From NCBI RefSeq assembly GCF_905397275.1, contig NZ_CAJPUY010000003.1, forward strand, positions 248,001-312,000: DNA of 64,000 nucleotides, in the 5' to 3' direction. Shown here in pieces: positions 32,160-40,379 of the stretch. Made by a program: the position numbers and the translations under genes. The stretch's first letter is position 1. The number at the start of each line of letters is the position of its first letter. This DNA is from Cupriavidus yeoncheonensis. GTDB lineage: Bacteria; Pseudomonadota; Gammaproteobacteria; Burkholderiales; Burkholderiaceae. The notes under the pieces are model-generated. The model had not been told where the DNA came from. It did no database searches and saw only the letters and a list, made by a program, of their open reading frames with translations.

Positions 32160-33203
32160 ATGAGCATCGGTTCTTTCATCAAGAAGCAGTTCATCGACAT
32201 CCTCCAGTGGACGGAGGACACCGACGGCGTGCTGGCCTGGCGCCACCCGATGGAGGACATGGAAATCCAGTACGGCGGCAGCCTGACCGTGCGCGAGTCG
32301 CAGATGGCGGTGTTCGTCAACGAAGGCAAGATCGCCGACGTGTTCGGGCCCGGCATGTACAAGCTCACCACGCAGACGCTGCCGGTGCTGACCTACCTGA
32401 AGAACTGGGACAAGCTGTTCGAGTCGCCCTTCAAGTCCGATGTCTACTTCTTCAGCACGCGCCTGCAGATCGGCCGCAAGTGGGGCACGCCGCAAGCCAT
32501 CACCATCCGCGACGCGGACTTCGGCATGGTGCGGCTGCGCGCGTTCGGCCTGTATTCGTACAAGGTCTCCGATCCGGCCAGGTTCTACAGCGAGATCAGC
32601 GGCACGCGCGCAGAATACACGCGCGATGAAGTGGAAGAGCAGCTGCGCAACCTGCTGATCGCCACCATGACCAACGCGCTCGGCGCGTCGTCGCTGCCGT
32701 TCCTCGACATGGCCGCCAACCAGGCGCTGATGTCGCAGACCATCCGCGAGCGGCTGGCGCCGGAGTTCGAGCGCTACGGCGTGGCGCTCGACAATTTCGC
32801 GGTCACCAATGTCTCGCTGCCGGAAGAGCTGCAGAAGGCCATCGACACGCGCATCTCGATGGGCATGATGGGGGATATGGCGAAGTACACGCAGTACCAG
32901 GTCGCCAGCTCGATCCCGCTGGCCGCGCAGAACGAGGGCGGTGTGGCGGGCCTGGGCGCCAGCCTGGCCGCGGGCGCGGTGATGGGGCAGGCCATGGCCG
33001 GCGGCCTGGCCGGTGCGGGGGCAGCGGGCGCGCCGGGCGTACCCGCTCCTGCGGTGCCGCCCACCGCTGCGGCTGCGGCTGCAGCTCCGGAGGATCCTGC
33101 CGCACGCCTGCAGAAGCTCAAGGAACTGCTGGACAAGAGCCTGATCACACAGGCCGAGTTCGACAGCGCCAAGGCGGAGATCCTGAAGAAGCTGGTCGGC
33201 TGA
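32160..33203 (+). CDS. YdjI-type SPFH-domain protein with a C-terminal SHOCT domain
   Basis: 347 residues. The N-terminal block FIDILQWTEDTD, then TVRESQMAVFVNEGKIADVF (near 48-67), RDADFGMVRLRAFG (near 119-132) and LPEELQKAIDTRISMGMMG (near 220-240), match the SPFH subfamily of B. subtilis YdjI from the PspA operon. SPFH proteins form membrane-bound oligomeric scaffolds. A Gly/Ala/Pro linker (about 265-310) leads to a SHOCT motif at the end (LQKLKELLDKSLITQAEFDSAK). AGGAGA precedes the ATG. There is no pspA in the window. Confidence 0.92.
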   Translation: MSIGSFIKKQFIDILQWTEDTDGVLAWRHPMEDMEIQYGGSLTVRESQMAVFVNEGKIADVFGPGMYKLTTQTLPVLTYLKNWDKLFESPFKSDVYFFSTRLQIGRKWGTPQAITIRDADFGMVRLRAFGLYSYKVSDPARFYSEISGTRAEYTRDEVEEQLRNLLIATMTNALGASSLPFLDMAANQALMSQTIRERLAPEFERYGVALDNFAVTNVSLPEELQKAIDTRISMGMMGDMAKYTQYQVASSIPLAAQNEGGVAGLGASLAAGAVMGQAMAGGLAGAGAAGAPGVPAPAVPPTAAAAAAAPEDPAARLQKLKELLDKSLITQAEFDSAKAEILKKLVG

Positions 33204-33212
33204 CGGGACTGC

Positions 33213-34727
33213 ATGCAACAGGTCAACTGTCCCGGTTGCGGCGCGGAGGTCGCGTTCCGTTCCTCCGCCGCCGTCATGGCCGTATGCGAGTACTGCCACA
33301 GCACGCTGGTCAAGGACGCCGAGTCCGTCAAGGACATCGGCAAGATGTCGGCCGTGCTCGAAGACTACACGCCGCTGCAGCTCCATGCGTCGGGCCAGTG
33401 GCAGGGGCAGGGCTTCACGCTGGTCGGGCGCATCCAGCTGCGCTACGAAGCCGGGCTGTGGAACGAGTGGTACCTGCTGTTCGACGACGGCAGCGACGGC
33501 TGGCTCGCCGATGCCTCGGGCCAGTACATGCTGACGCGCCGCGTCTCGCCGGAACAGGCGGCGGCCGCGCAGTTCGACCAGGCGCCGAAGTTCGAGTCGC
33601 TGAGCCCGGGTACCAGCCTGTTTTTTGACAAGCGCCGCTGGCTTGCCGGCGACGTGCGCACCGCGCGCTGCACCGGCGGCGAAGGCGAGCTGCCGTTCGT
33701 GGTCGGCGCGGGCTGGACCGCGCAGGTGGCCGACTTCCGCGATGAAGGCCGCTTCCTGACGCTCGACTACGCCGACGGCTATCCGCCGGCCGTCTACACG
33801 GGCCAGCTGGTCACGCTGGACCAGCTCAAGGCCCAGCTGCTGCGTGCCCCCGATGAAGTCGGCCGCACGGCGGACCGCTATCGCGGCAAGACCGTAGCGC
33901 TGGCCTGCCCGAACTGCGGCAGCCCGATCGCCTATCGCGCCGGCATGGCCAGCTTCGTGGTCTGTGGCAGCTGCCATAGTGAGGTGGACTGCACCACGTC
34001 CACCGCCATCGTTCTGGAAAAGCACAAGGAGCTGGAGGCGCTGAAAACCAGCCTGGCTCCGGGCGATGTCGGCAATATCGGCGGCAAGCCCCATGCCGTC
34101 CTCGGGCTGATGCAATGCACGGACAACGACGAGGACGAAGCGTCGACGTGGGTCGAGTACCTGCTCTTCAACGAGGAGCGCGGCATGTTCTGGCTGGTGG
34201 AGCAGGACGACGGCTGGGACAAGGTCGAAGTGCTCGACACCTGGCCGCGCATGGCCTCGGCGGACGTGGCCACGCTGCAAGGCAGGAACTTTCGCAAGGG
34301 CTTCGACTATCGCAGCGAAGTCCTCTATGCCGCGGGCACGTTCAACTGGCGCGTGCGCGTGGGCGACAGCACGCAGCTCACGGAGTTCGGCGCGCCCGCG
34401 CTGCGGCTCACGCGTGAAACGTCCGACACCGAGATTGTCTGGACGCGCTCGACCCGGGTCACGCGTACGCAGGTCGCGCAATGGTTCCCGGGCAACAAGG
34501 CGCTGGCCACGGCCGCCGCCCAGCCGGCTGCCGCCATGCGCAGGAAGCCGGACCACTCCGACCTGGCCTTCTGCCGCAAGGCGGCGAAGTGGTACGCGAT
34601 TGTCCTGGCCATCCTCAATGTGCCGGTGGCACTGGTGAAGGACGGCGGCTGGGTCACGCTGGCCTTCGGCTTGCTGCTGCTGTGGGTACCGCTGTGGCTG
34701 GTGGGCCACTGGTCAGCCAAGGACTGA
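33213..34727 (+). CDS. Zinc-ribbon DUF4178 protein with a membrane helix at the end
   Basis: 504 residues. One zinc ribbon sits at the start (CPGCGAEVAFRSSAAVMAVCEYC, residues 6-28) and a second in the middle (CPNCGSPIAYRAGMASFVVCGSC, near 231-253). Each is followed by a beta-rich DUF4178 domain, so the protein is an internal duplication. A hydrophobic pair of helices (about 460-500) anchors the C-terminus. It starts 9 nt after the SPFH stop. The pairing of DUF4178 with SPFH and polyamine genes suggests a structural or regulatory partner, but no activity is known. Confidence 0.88.
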   Translation: MQQVNCPGCGAEVAFRSSAAVMAVCEYCHSTLVKDAESVKDIGKMSAVLEDYTPLQLHASGQWQGQGFTLVGRIQLRYEAGLWNEWYLLFDDGSDGWLADASGQYMLTRRVSPEQAAAAQFDQAPKFESLSPGTSLFFDKRRWLAGDVRTARCTGGEGELPFVVGAGWTAQVADFRDEGRFLTLDYADGYPPAVYTGQLVTLDQLKAQLLRAPDEVGRTADRYRGKTVALACPNCGSPIAYRAGMASFVVCGSCHSEVDCTTSTAIVLEKHKELEALKTSLAPGDVGNIGGKPHAVLGLMQCTDNDEDEASTWVEYLLFNEERGMFWLVEQDDGWDKVEVLDTWPRMASADVATLQGRNFRKGFDYRSEVLYAAGTFNWRVRVGDSTQLTEFGAPALRLTRETSDTEIVWTRSTRVTRTQVAQWFPGNKALATAAAQPAAAMRRKPDHSDLAFCRKAAKWYAIVLAILNVPVALVKDGGWVTLAFGLLLLWVPLWLVGHWSAKD

Positions 34728-34731
34728 TGAC

Positions 34732-34899
34732 GTGCGACTTCTCTACCTGATCTACGGCCTGATCGTGCTGTTCGGCGCAACCTTCTACAACCTCGGTTCC
34801 GGCACCGACTACAAGTCCGGCGGCTCGGGCGGTTCCGGCCGCGTATGGGGCGGCAGCAGCGGCGGTGGCAGCTGGTCGTCGGGCGGCGGGCACAAGTGA
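34732..34899 (+). CDS. 55-residue membrane peptide with a Gly/Ser-rich tail
   Basis: A GTG start with AAGGA nearby, 4 nt after the DUF4178 stop and 10 nt before speD. Residues 2-20 are one hydrophobic helix. Residues 22-55 are about half Gly and Ser with two Trp and a final HK. Tight spacing on both sides and clean codon use support translation. The size is easy to miss in annotation. It could be an assembly factor for the SPFH scaffold; that is a guess. Confidence 0.7.
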   Translation: MRLLYLIYGLIVLFGATFYNLGSGTDYKSGGSGGSGRVWGGSSGGGSWSSGGGHK

Positions 34900-34909
34900 G
34901 GCCGGCCCC

Positions 34910-35290
34910 GTGAACGCGCCGCAACTGCCGTGCCCGGCCGTGCTCGGCCGCCACCTGCTGCTCGACCTGCAAGGCGTCGCGCCGGCGTTGCTGACCGATG
35001 CGGTGCTGGTCGAGCGCGTACTGTACGCATCGGCACGGGCGGCCGGCGCGACGCCGGTGGATGCGCGCTTCCAGCACTTCGGACCGGGCCTTGGCGTGAC
35101 GGGCGTGCTGCTGCTCAAGGAATCGCACATCAGCATCCATACATGGCCCGAGTACGGCTTCGCGGCTGTGGATATCTTCATGTGCGGCACGGCCAGGCCC
35201 GAACTGGCCGCGGAACATATCCGCGCCGCACTGGCGCCGCGCACGATGACGCTGCGCGACGAAGCACGCGGCATGAACGGGTGCCGCTGA
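34910..35290 (+). CDS. speD: S-adenosylmethionine decarboxylase proenzyme
   Basis: 126 residues from GTG 34910. It decarboxylates SAM to give the aminopropyl donor for spermidine synthesis. Self-cleavage between Glu71 and Ser72 (KESHISIHTWPE) makes the pyruvoyl group; His77 and Cys92 (DIFMCG) are the other catalytic residues. The short form is of the prokaryotic class 1B type. It ends the operon whose partner enzyme, the spermidine synthase, is transcribed the other way. Confidence 0.95.
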   Translation: MNAPQLPCPAVLGRHLLLDLQGVAPALLTDAVLVERVLYASARAAGATPVDARFQHFGPGLGVTGVLLLKESHISIHTWPEYGFAAVDIFMCGTARPELAAEHIRAALAPRTMTLRDEARGMNGCR

Positions 35291-35339
35291 CGCCGCTCCG
35301 GCACGCGACCCGCTTCTGCGCTAGACTATGCAAAACGCC

Positions 35340-35350
35340 GTAGTCACTAC
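35340..35350. promoter_or_regulatory. MerR-type operator candidate
   Basis: GTAGTCACTAC is a perfect palindrome 15 nt before the MerR-type gene, similar in core to CadR/PbrR operators (GTAG-N-CTAC). Autoregulation is the simplest reading. Confidence 0.5.
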
Positions 35351-35365
35351 AGAGATTCCAGTCCC

Positions 35366-35812
35366 ATGCGAATCGGCGAACTCTCCCGGCACAGCGGTTG
35401 CGATGTTGAAACCATCCGCTACTACGAACGCGAAGGCGTGCTCGACGCGCCGCAGCGCGAGGACAACGGCTATCGCCGCTACGGCGACACCCACCTGATG
35501 CAGCTCAACTTCGTGCGGCACTGCCGTTCGCTGGGCATGAGCCTGTCGGACGTGCGCCGGCTGCGCGATTTCGAGCGCAACCCGTCGCAGGACTGTGACG
35601 ACGTCAACGCCTTGCTGGACCGCCAGATCGAGCAGATCCACGCACAGCGCGTGGCGCTGGAAGCGCTGGAGAGCCAGCTGCGCGCCTTGCGCGAGACCTG
35701 CCACCACCAGCACCAGGCCGCCAGCGAATGCGGCATCCTGCAGAACCTGCAGCAGGCCGCGGCCGGCGCGCCGTGCGAATGCCACGCGCACGCAACGGGC
35801 CAGGCCAGCTGA
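35366..35812 (+). CDS. MerR-family Cd(II)/Pb(II)-type regulator (CadR/PbrR-like)
   Basis: 148 residues. An N-terminal winged helix (IGELSRHSGCDVETIRYYEREG) is followed by the coiled-coil dimer helix and metal-binding part: Cys77, Cys112 and Cys122, the three positions used by CadR/PbrR for soft metals. The C-terminus adds a His/Cys tail (CECHAHATG), as in CadR. It follows speD by 75 nt. No metal-efflux ATPase is adjacent, so its target lies elsewhere or is this region itself. Confidence 0.9.
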   Translation: MRIGELSRHSGCDVETIRYYEREGVLDAPQREDNGYRRYGDTHLMQLNFVRHCRSLGMSLSDVRRLRDFERNPSQDCDDVNALLDRQIEQIHAQRVALEALESQLRALRETCHHQHQAASECGILQNLQQAAAGAPCECHAHATGQAS

Positions 35813-36337
35813 AGCGCCGCCGATACCACCTGCCTGTGCTACGATGGCCGTTCCCGTTCCTGCACCACACCGGTGCTGATACGAGCAAAGCCTGAATTGC
35901 CGGATTCGCCAATCGACGTCTTGCCGTTGCCGCGATCCGTTCCGGGTTTCCTTTCCTGATCCTGATTCCTGTTATCCGCGTGACCGCCATGCCAGCCCGC
36001 CATTCGCTGCCCACCGCACCTGCCCGCCCCGCGCGGCAGGTACGCGCACGCGCCGGCGCACTGGCCACGCGCATGACGCCCCGCCGCCGGGTCAGCGCTC
36101 CGCCTGATCCCGCCCGGTTCCCAGCCTGACAGTCCCCACCAGGGCCCGGGCCGAACCGGGCTCGAGCCTCACGCCTGCGTCGTGACACCGAGGCGCCTTG
36201 CCGGCGCCGCGTGACGCTGCAACGCCGGCACTGATTTCACTGTTTCCTGATGTTCCCGCATGGGCCGTCGGCAATGCCGTCCGGTTGCCGTGCCGGGCCC
36301 AACCTGACCGCCACCGACCCCTGACGGAGGATTAGCC
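35813..36337. other. Intergenic region before rnk
   Basis: 525 nt with only short reading frames lacking motifs (for example a 46-codon frame from 35991). Arg/Pro-rich translations in all frames suggest it is non-coding. It probably holds the rnk promoter. Confidence 0.4.
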
Positions 36338-36757
36338 ATGACGGCCACCAACCCGACCGCAACGACCCTCTACCTGACCGAACTCGACGTCACGCGCCTG
36401 GAGCGCATGGCCAGCCGCCCCGGCGCCGGCCAGATGGCCGATATGCTCGATGCGCTGCTCGCGCGCGCGGCAATCGTGGCGCCGCAGGAGATCCCGACCG
36501 ATGTGGTCACCATGAACTCCCGCCTGGTCTGCGCACTGCAAGGCGACCCGGCGCCGCGCCAGTGGACGCTGGTCTACCCCGATGAAGCCGACTTCGATGC
36601 CGGCCGCCTGTCGGTGCTGTCGCCCGTGGGCCAGGCGCTGCTGGGCGCACGCGCGGGCCAGACCGTGAGCTACCGCATGCCCGATGGCCGCGAACAGCAC
36701 GTGACGATCACCGGGATCACGTTCCAGCCGGAGGCCAGCGGCCAGTACACGCTTTGA
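36338..36757 (+). CDS. rnk: Nucleoside diphosphate kinase regulator Rnk, GreA-like
   Basis: 139 residues. The C-terminal half is the GreA/GreB C-terminal domain (WTLVYPDEADFDAGRLSVLSPVGQALLGARAGQTV). The N-terminus is the short Rnk coiled-coil in place of the long GreA one (LYLTELDVTRLERM). Rnk binds RNA polymerase and affects nucleotide pools. A purine-rich GGAGGA is 7 nt upstream. Confidence 0.9.
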   Translation: MTATNPTATTLYLTELDVTRLERMASRPGAGQMADMLDALLARAAIVAPQEIPTDVVTMNSRLVCALQGDPAPRQWTLVYPDEADFDAGRLSVLSPVGQALLGARAGQTVSYRMPDGREQHVTITGITFQPEASGQYTL

Positions 36758-37023
36758 CCCTGTGGAACGGGCACCGCGCGGCATGCACGTGCGGGCCCGC
36801 ATGCCCATGGGCGCGTCCCGTGCGGATGGCGATCCACACGCACCGTTCGTCAGCAGGTCCGTCGTTTCACGACTAACAACTCACCATTCGTCGCAGCGTC
36901 ATTTCCGATGACGTAGCCAGTGACTAAGCTTCAGTCCGTGCTCACATCGCAACAAAGATTGCGTAGGGGCAAGAAGTTAGCTGCTCACACAAAGAAAGAC
37001 GAAATCAGTTGAAGGAGTCCGAA

Positions 37024-37377
37024 ATGATCGCCAAACGCATTCTTGGCGGCGCGTTCGTGCTGGCGGCCCTGGTCGCATCGGCCGCGTCGATCGCTGCGCC
37101 CGCCGCGACCAGCAAGGCTGGGAAGTTCGATGTCTACGCTGATGCACTGAAGGTGGGTAAGTTCGACCCGTTCGTGGACGGCACCAAGCAAGGCAAGTAC
37201 GACGTCTACACCGACGGCGCGCGCAAGGACCGCTACAACCCTTACACGGACGGAGCGCGCACAGACCGCTTCAACCCTTATACGGACGGAGCAGCGGTAT
37301 TTAGTGGCGAGATCTCGGCGAGCTCGACCGACAACTCGCGCACCGGCGACGGCTCGCTCTACGGCTACCGCGTCTGA
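37024..37377 (+). CDS. Exported tandem-repeat protein
   Basis: 117 residues from ATG 37024, with GAAGGAG 6 nt upstream. Residues 1-25 are a signal peptide ending SIAA. The mature part has about five copies of a 12-residue unit, G-K-(F/Y)-(D/N)-(V/P)-(Y/F)-x-D-G, at residues 33-90. The last two copies read RYNPYTDGARTDRFNPYTDG. A Ser/Thr-rich tail ends in LYGYRV. Regular Asp and Tyr could suit metal binding or a beta-structured surface protein. No family recognised. The 3' end runs into hairpins described separately. Confidence 0.85.
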   Translation: MIAKRILGGAFVLAALVASAASIAAPAATSKAGKFDVYADALKVGKFDPFVDGTKQGKYDVYTDGARKDRYNPYTDGARTDRFNPYTDGAAVFSGEISASSTDNSRTGDGSLYGYRV

Positions 37378-37404
37378 CGCACTCGCCAGGGTTCTCTCCA
37401 GAAC

Positions 37405-37497
37405 CTGCAGCGGCCACCGAAGGTGGCCGCAAGTTTTCTCTCCCGCCTGCCCGGCTGACCTCCTCCTCCTTCTCTCTGCGCCGGGCAGGCGATTTTT
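37405..37497 (+). ncRNA. Candidate 3'UTR-derived sRNA with anti-Shine-Dalgarno loop
   Basis: Two hairpins follow the repeat-protein gene. The first (37410-37418 with 37422-37430) has a 9-bp stem and 3-nt loop. The second (37444-37455 with 37480-37491) has a perfect 12-bp stem, then a T run. Its 24-nt loop is pyrimidine-rich with repeated CCTCC, like the 3' end of 16S rRNA, so it could pair with ribosome-binding sites. This design is known in some proteobacterial sRNAs. Boundaries are approximate. Confidence 0.45.
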
Positions 37498-37689
37498 CCC
37501 CCCATGATCACGACCTGACACCCACATCCGGTGCGGTGGCTGCCGTGCGTTCGTGCAATCGTGCGTGCGTGCGCTTCGTCGCGCAGTGCCTCTTGCCATC
37601 CACGCATGGCGCAACGGGATCGCCAGCGTGCCCGGCACGGTGGCGACAGGGACTATGTTGCGAACAACGTCCGCATCACACTTGACGGG

Positions 37690-38568
37690 TCAGAGCTGGC
37701 GCGCGGCGAAGGTATCGCACTTGCGGATATCACCCGTGGTCAGGCCCTGGCGCAGCCAGCGCACGCGCTGCTCGCTGGTGCCGTGGGTGAAAGCTTCCGG
37801 CACCACATAGCCTTGCGCCTGCTTCTGCAGCCGGTCGTCGCCGATGGCGGCGGCGGCCTTCAGGCCTTCCTCGATATCGCCCGGCTCCAGCAGCTGCTGG
37901 TTGGCGCGCTGCGCGTTGGCGGCCCAGACGCCGGCCAGGCAGTCGGCCTGCAACTCCATGCGCACCGAAAGCTGGTTGGCCTGCGCCTCGCCCATGCGCC
38001 GGCGCGCGGCATCGACCTTGTCGGAGACGCCCAGCAGGTTTTGCACATGGTGGCCGATCTCGTGCGCGATCACATATGCCTGCGCGAAATCGCCGCCCGC
38101 GCCGAAGCGCCGGCGCAGCTCGTCATAGAAAGCCAGGTCGATATAGACCTTGTGATCCCCGGGGCAGTAGAACGGGCCCATGGCCGATTGCCCCGTACCG
38201 CACGCGGTCGGTGTCACGCGCGAGAACAGCACCAGCTTGGGCGGCTCGTAGCGGCGGTTCAGCTCGGTCTCGAAGATGTGCTCCCATGTCCGCTCGGTAT
38301 TGCCCAGGACCTTGCTCGTGAACACCGTCAGCTGGTCATTGGCCGGCGGCCGGTTGGCCTGTTGCTGCGGCTGGGGTGCCTGCTGGCCCTGCAGCACCGA
38401 CGCGCCCTGCATGATGACCGACGGGTCGATGCCAAAGAAGTAAGAAGCGGCAAGGGCGATGATGACCGTGCCGATGCCGATGGTCTTCGGACCACCGAAC
38501 CCGCCACCGCCAAAGCCGCCGCGGCGGTCTTCAACGTTCTGGCTTTCGGACTCGTCATCGAGACGCAT
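37690..38568 (-). CDS. ypfJ: Neutral zinc metallopeptidase, YpfJ family
   Basis: 292 residues from ATG 38568 (GGAG upstream). A Gly-rich N-terminus and one membrane helix (about 32-48) precede the peptidase. The zinc site is HEIGHH near residue 170, with SAMGPFYCPGDHKVYIDLAF before it and the ADCLAGVWA block after it. Length and blocks match YpfJ. The protein's substrates are unknown. It is downstream of pyk on the same strand but after a terminator. Confidence 0.93.
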   Translation of the reverse strand: MRLDDESESQNVEDRRGGFGGGGFGGPKTIGIGTVIIALAASYFFGIDPSVIMQGASVLQGQQAPQPQQQANRPPANDQLTVFTSKVLGNTERTWEHIFETELNRRYEPPKLVLFSRVTPTACGTGQSAMGPFYCPGDHKVYIDLAFYDELRRRFGAGGDFAQAYVIAHEIGHHVQNLLGVSDKVDAARRRMGEAQANQLSVRMELQADCLAGVWAANAQRANQQLLEPGDIEEGLKAAAAIGDDRLQKQAQGYVVPEAFTHGTSEQRVRWLRQGLTTGDIRKCDTFAARQL

Positions 38569-38692
38569 GGGGGGCTCCGGGGGATTGGGGGACGGGTAGG
38601 TAGTGAAGTATAGCAACGAGGATTGGCGGCATACGTAGGGGCCGGGTACCCGCCAGGCAGGACAATTCATCAGGTTTCCAGCAACCCGTTCC

Positions 38693-38743
38693 CCAAAAAA
38701 AACGCCACCCGCGCAGCCTTGGAGAAGGCTCTCGCGGGTGGCG
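38693..38743 (-). terminator. Rho-independent terminator of the gcl-hyi-glxR-ttuD-pyk operon
   Basis: An 11-bp stem (38703-38713 with 38733-38743) holding an inner 6-bp hairpin, then eight T residues on the minus strand. It lies 70 nt after the pyk stop. Confidence 0.9.
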
Positions 38744-38812
38744 GGCGGCAATCGGCACAAGCGGGGCACCACCGGGGCACGGCCAGTGCCCCGGCAGTTA
38801 CAAAAAGGCGGA

Positions 38813-40276
38813 TCAGACCGTGGCAGCCTCCCGGGCGGAGCCCACCGCGGCCACCGCATTGCCGCTGACTTCCGCCACGCGCAGCAGGTTCGTCGTTCCA
38901 CCCTGGCCAAACGGCATGCCGGCGGCAATCGTGATCTGGTCGCCGGGCGCGGCATAGCCTTCGACCAGCGCTGCGCGCGTGGCCGCTTCGACCATCTCGT
39001 CGACGCTCTTCACATCCGGGCTCACGGTCGAGTGGACGCCCCAGGCAATCGCCAGCCGGCGCGCGATCTCGAGGTTCGGCGTGATGCTGACGATCGGTGC
39101 GCACGGCCGCTCGCGCGCCGCGCGCAGCGCCGTGGCGCCAGACGACGTATAGGTCACGGTCGCCGCGGCACCGATGATCTGCGTGACTTCGCGCAGCGCC
39201 GCGCAGATGGCATCCTGGCGCGTGTTCAGCGGCGTTTCGTGCTGGGCGTCGAGCAGGTTGCGATAGAGCGGATCGCGTTCCACTTCCGTGACGATGCGGT
39301 TCATCATCGACACCGCCGGCACCGGATAGCGGCCGTTGGCCGACTCGGCCGACAGCATCACCGCATCGGCGCCTTCATAGATCGCGCTCGCCACATCGGA
39401 GGCTTCGGCACGCGTCGGCACCGGCGAGTCGATCATCGACTCGAGCATCTGCGTGGCGATCACCACCGGCTTGCCGAGCTGGCGGCACACGCGCAAGATG
39501 CGCTTCTGCACGCCAGGCACACGCTCGGGCGGCAGTTCCACGCCAAGGTCGCCGCGCGCAACCATCACCGAGTCCGACACGCGCACGATCTCTTCGAGCT
39601 GCTGCAGCGCGGCCGGCTTTTCGATCTTCGACAGGATGCCGGCACGCGTGCCGACGATCTCGCGCGCTTCGACAATGTCGGACGGGCGCTGCACGAACGA
39701 CAGGCCGATCCAGTCGGCGCCGAGCGACAGCGCGAAGTCCAGGTCCTTGCGATCCTTGTCGGTCAGCGCGGGAATGGGGATCACCGCGTCGGGCACGTTC
39801 ACGCCCTTGCGGTCGGACAGCGTGCCGTTGTTCACCACACGCGTGGTGATGCTGCCGCTTGCCACGGCTTCGATGGCCAGGCGTACCTTGCCGTCATCGA
39901 TCAGCAGCGACTGTCCGGGCTGCGCCGCGCGGAACAGTTCCGGGTGGGGCAGGTGCACGCGCGTGCCGTCGCCGGGCGTGGGGTCGCTGTCGAGCACGAA
40001 GGTATCGCCGGCACGCACGGCCACCTTGCACGCGGCGAACACGCCGATGCGCAGCTTGGGGCCCTGCAGGTCGGCCAGCACCGCGATCGGGCGGCCGGTC
40101 TCGGCTTCGATCTGGCGCACGGCGTCGTAGCGTGCGCGGTGATCTTCATGCGTGCCGTGGCTGAAGTTCAGGCGGAACACGTCGGCCCCGGCTTCGAACA
40201 GCTGTCGGATCACCGCGATATCGGTGCTCGCGGGACCGAGCGTGGCAACGATCTTGGCTTTGCGCTGGCGTCTCAT
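38813..40276 (-). CDS. pyk: Pyruvate kinase
   Basis: 487 residues. Converts phosphoenolpyruvate and ADP to pyruvate and ATP. Seen: KIVATLGPAS and FRLNFSHG near the start, ILSKIEKPAAL (catalytic lysine), VMVARGDLGVELPPE, and IATQMLESMIDSPVPTRAEASDVA. The C-terminal domain is complete. GGAGA precedes the ATG. It is the last gene of the glyoxylate operon. Confidence 0.97.
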   Translation of the reverse strand: MRRQRKAKIVATLGPASTDIAVIRQLFEAGADVFRLNFSHGTHEDHRARYDAVRQIEAETGRPIAVLADLQGPKLRIGVFAACKVAVRAGDTFVLDSDPTPGDGTRVHLPHPELFRAAQPGQSLLIDDGKVRLAIEAVASGSITTRVVNNGTLSDRKGVNVPDAVIPIPALTDKDRKDLDFALSLGADWIGLSFVQRPSDIVEAREIVGTRAGILSKIEKPAALQQLEEIVRVSDSVMVARGDLGVELPPERVPGVQKRILRVCRQLGKPVVIATQMLESMIDSPVPTRAEASDVASAIYEGADAVMLSAESANGRYPVPAVSMMNRIVTEVERDPLYRNLLDAQHETPLNTRQDAICAALREVTQIIGAAATVTYTSSGATALRAARERPCAPIVSITPNLEIARRLAIAWGVHSTVSPDVKSVDEMVEAATRAALVEGYAAPGDQITIAAGMPFGQGGTTNLLRVAEVSGNAVAAVGSAREAATV

Positions 40277-40379
40277 GATGTCTCCTCTTCCATTCTCGGA
40301 ACGGCGCGCCGGATGCGGCGCGCCGGTGATGCAATGCGATTCGGCAATGCGATTCGTCTATTCGGTTCGGCGGCGATGC

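Noticed and set aside
31647..34709. A 1020-codon open frame on the minus strand opposite the SPFH and DUF4178 genes
   Set aside because: Same reason: an antisense shadow. The forward genes have ribosome sites, tight spacing and family matches.
35813..36337. Arg-rich frames before rnk on both strands
   Set aside because: No ribosome site, no motif, unstable composition; likely GC-driven.
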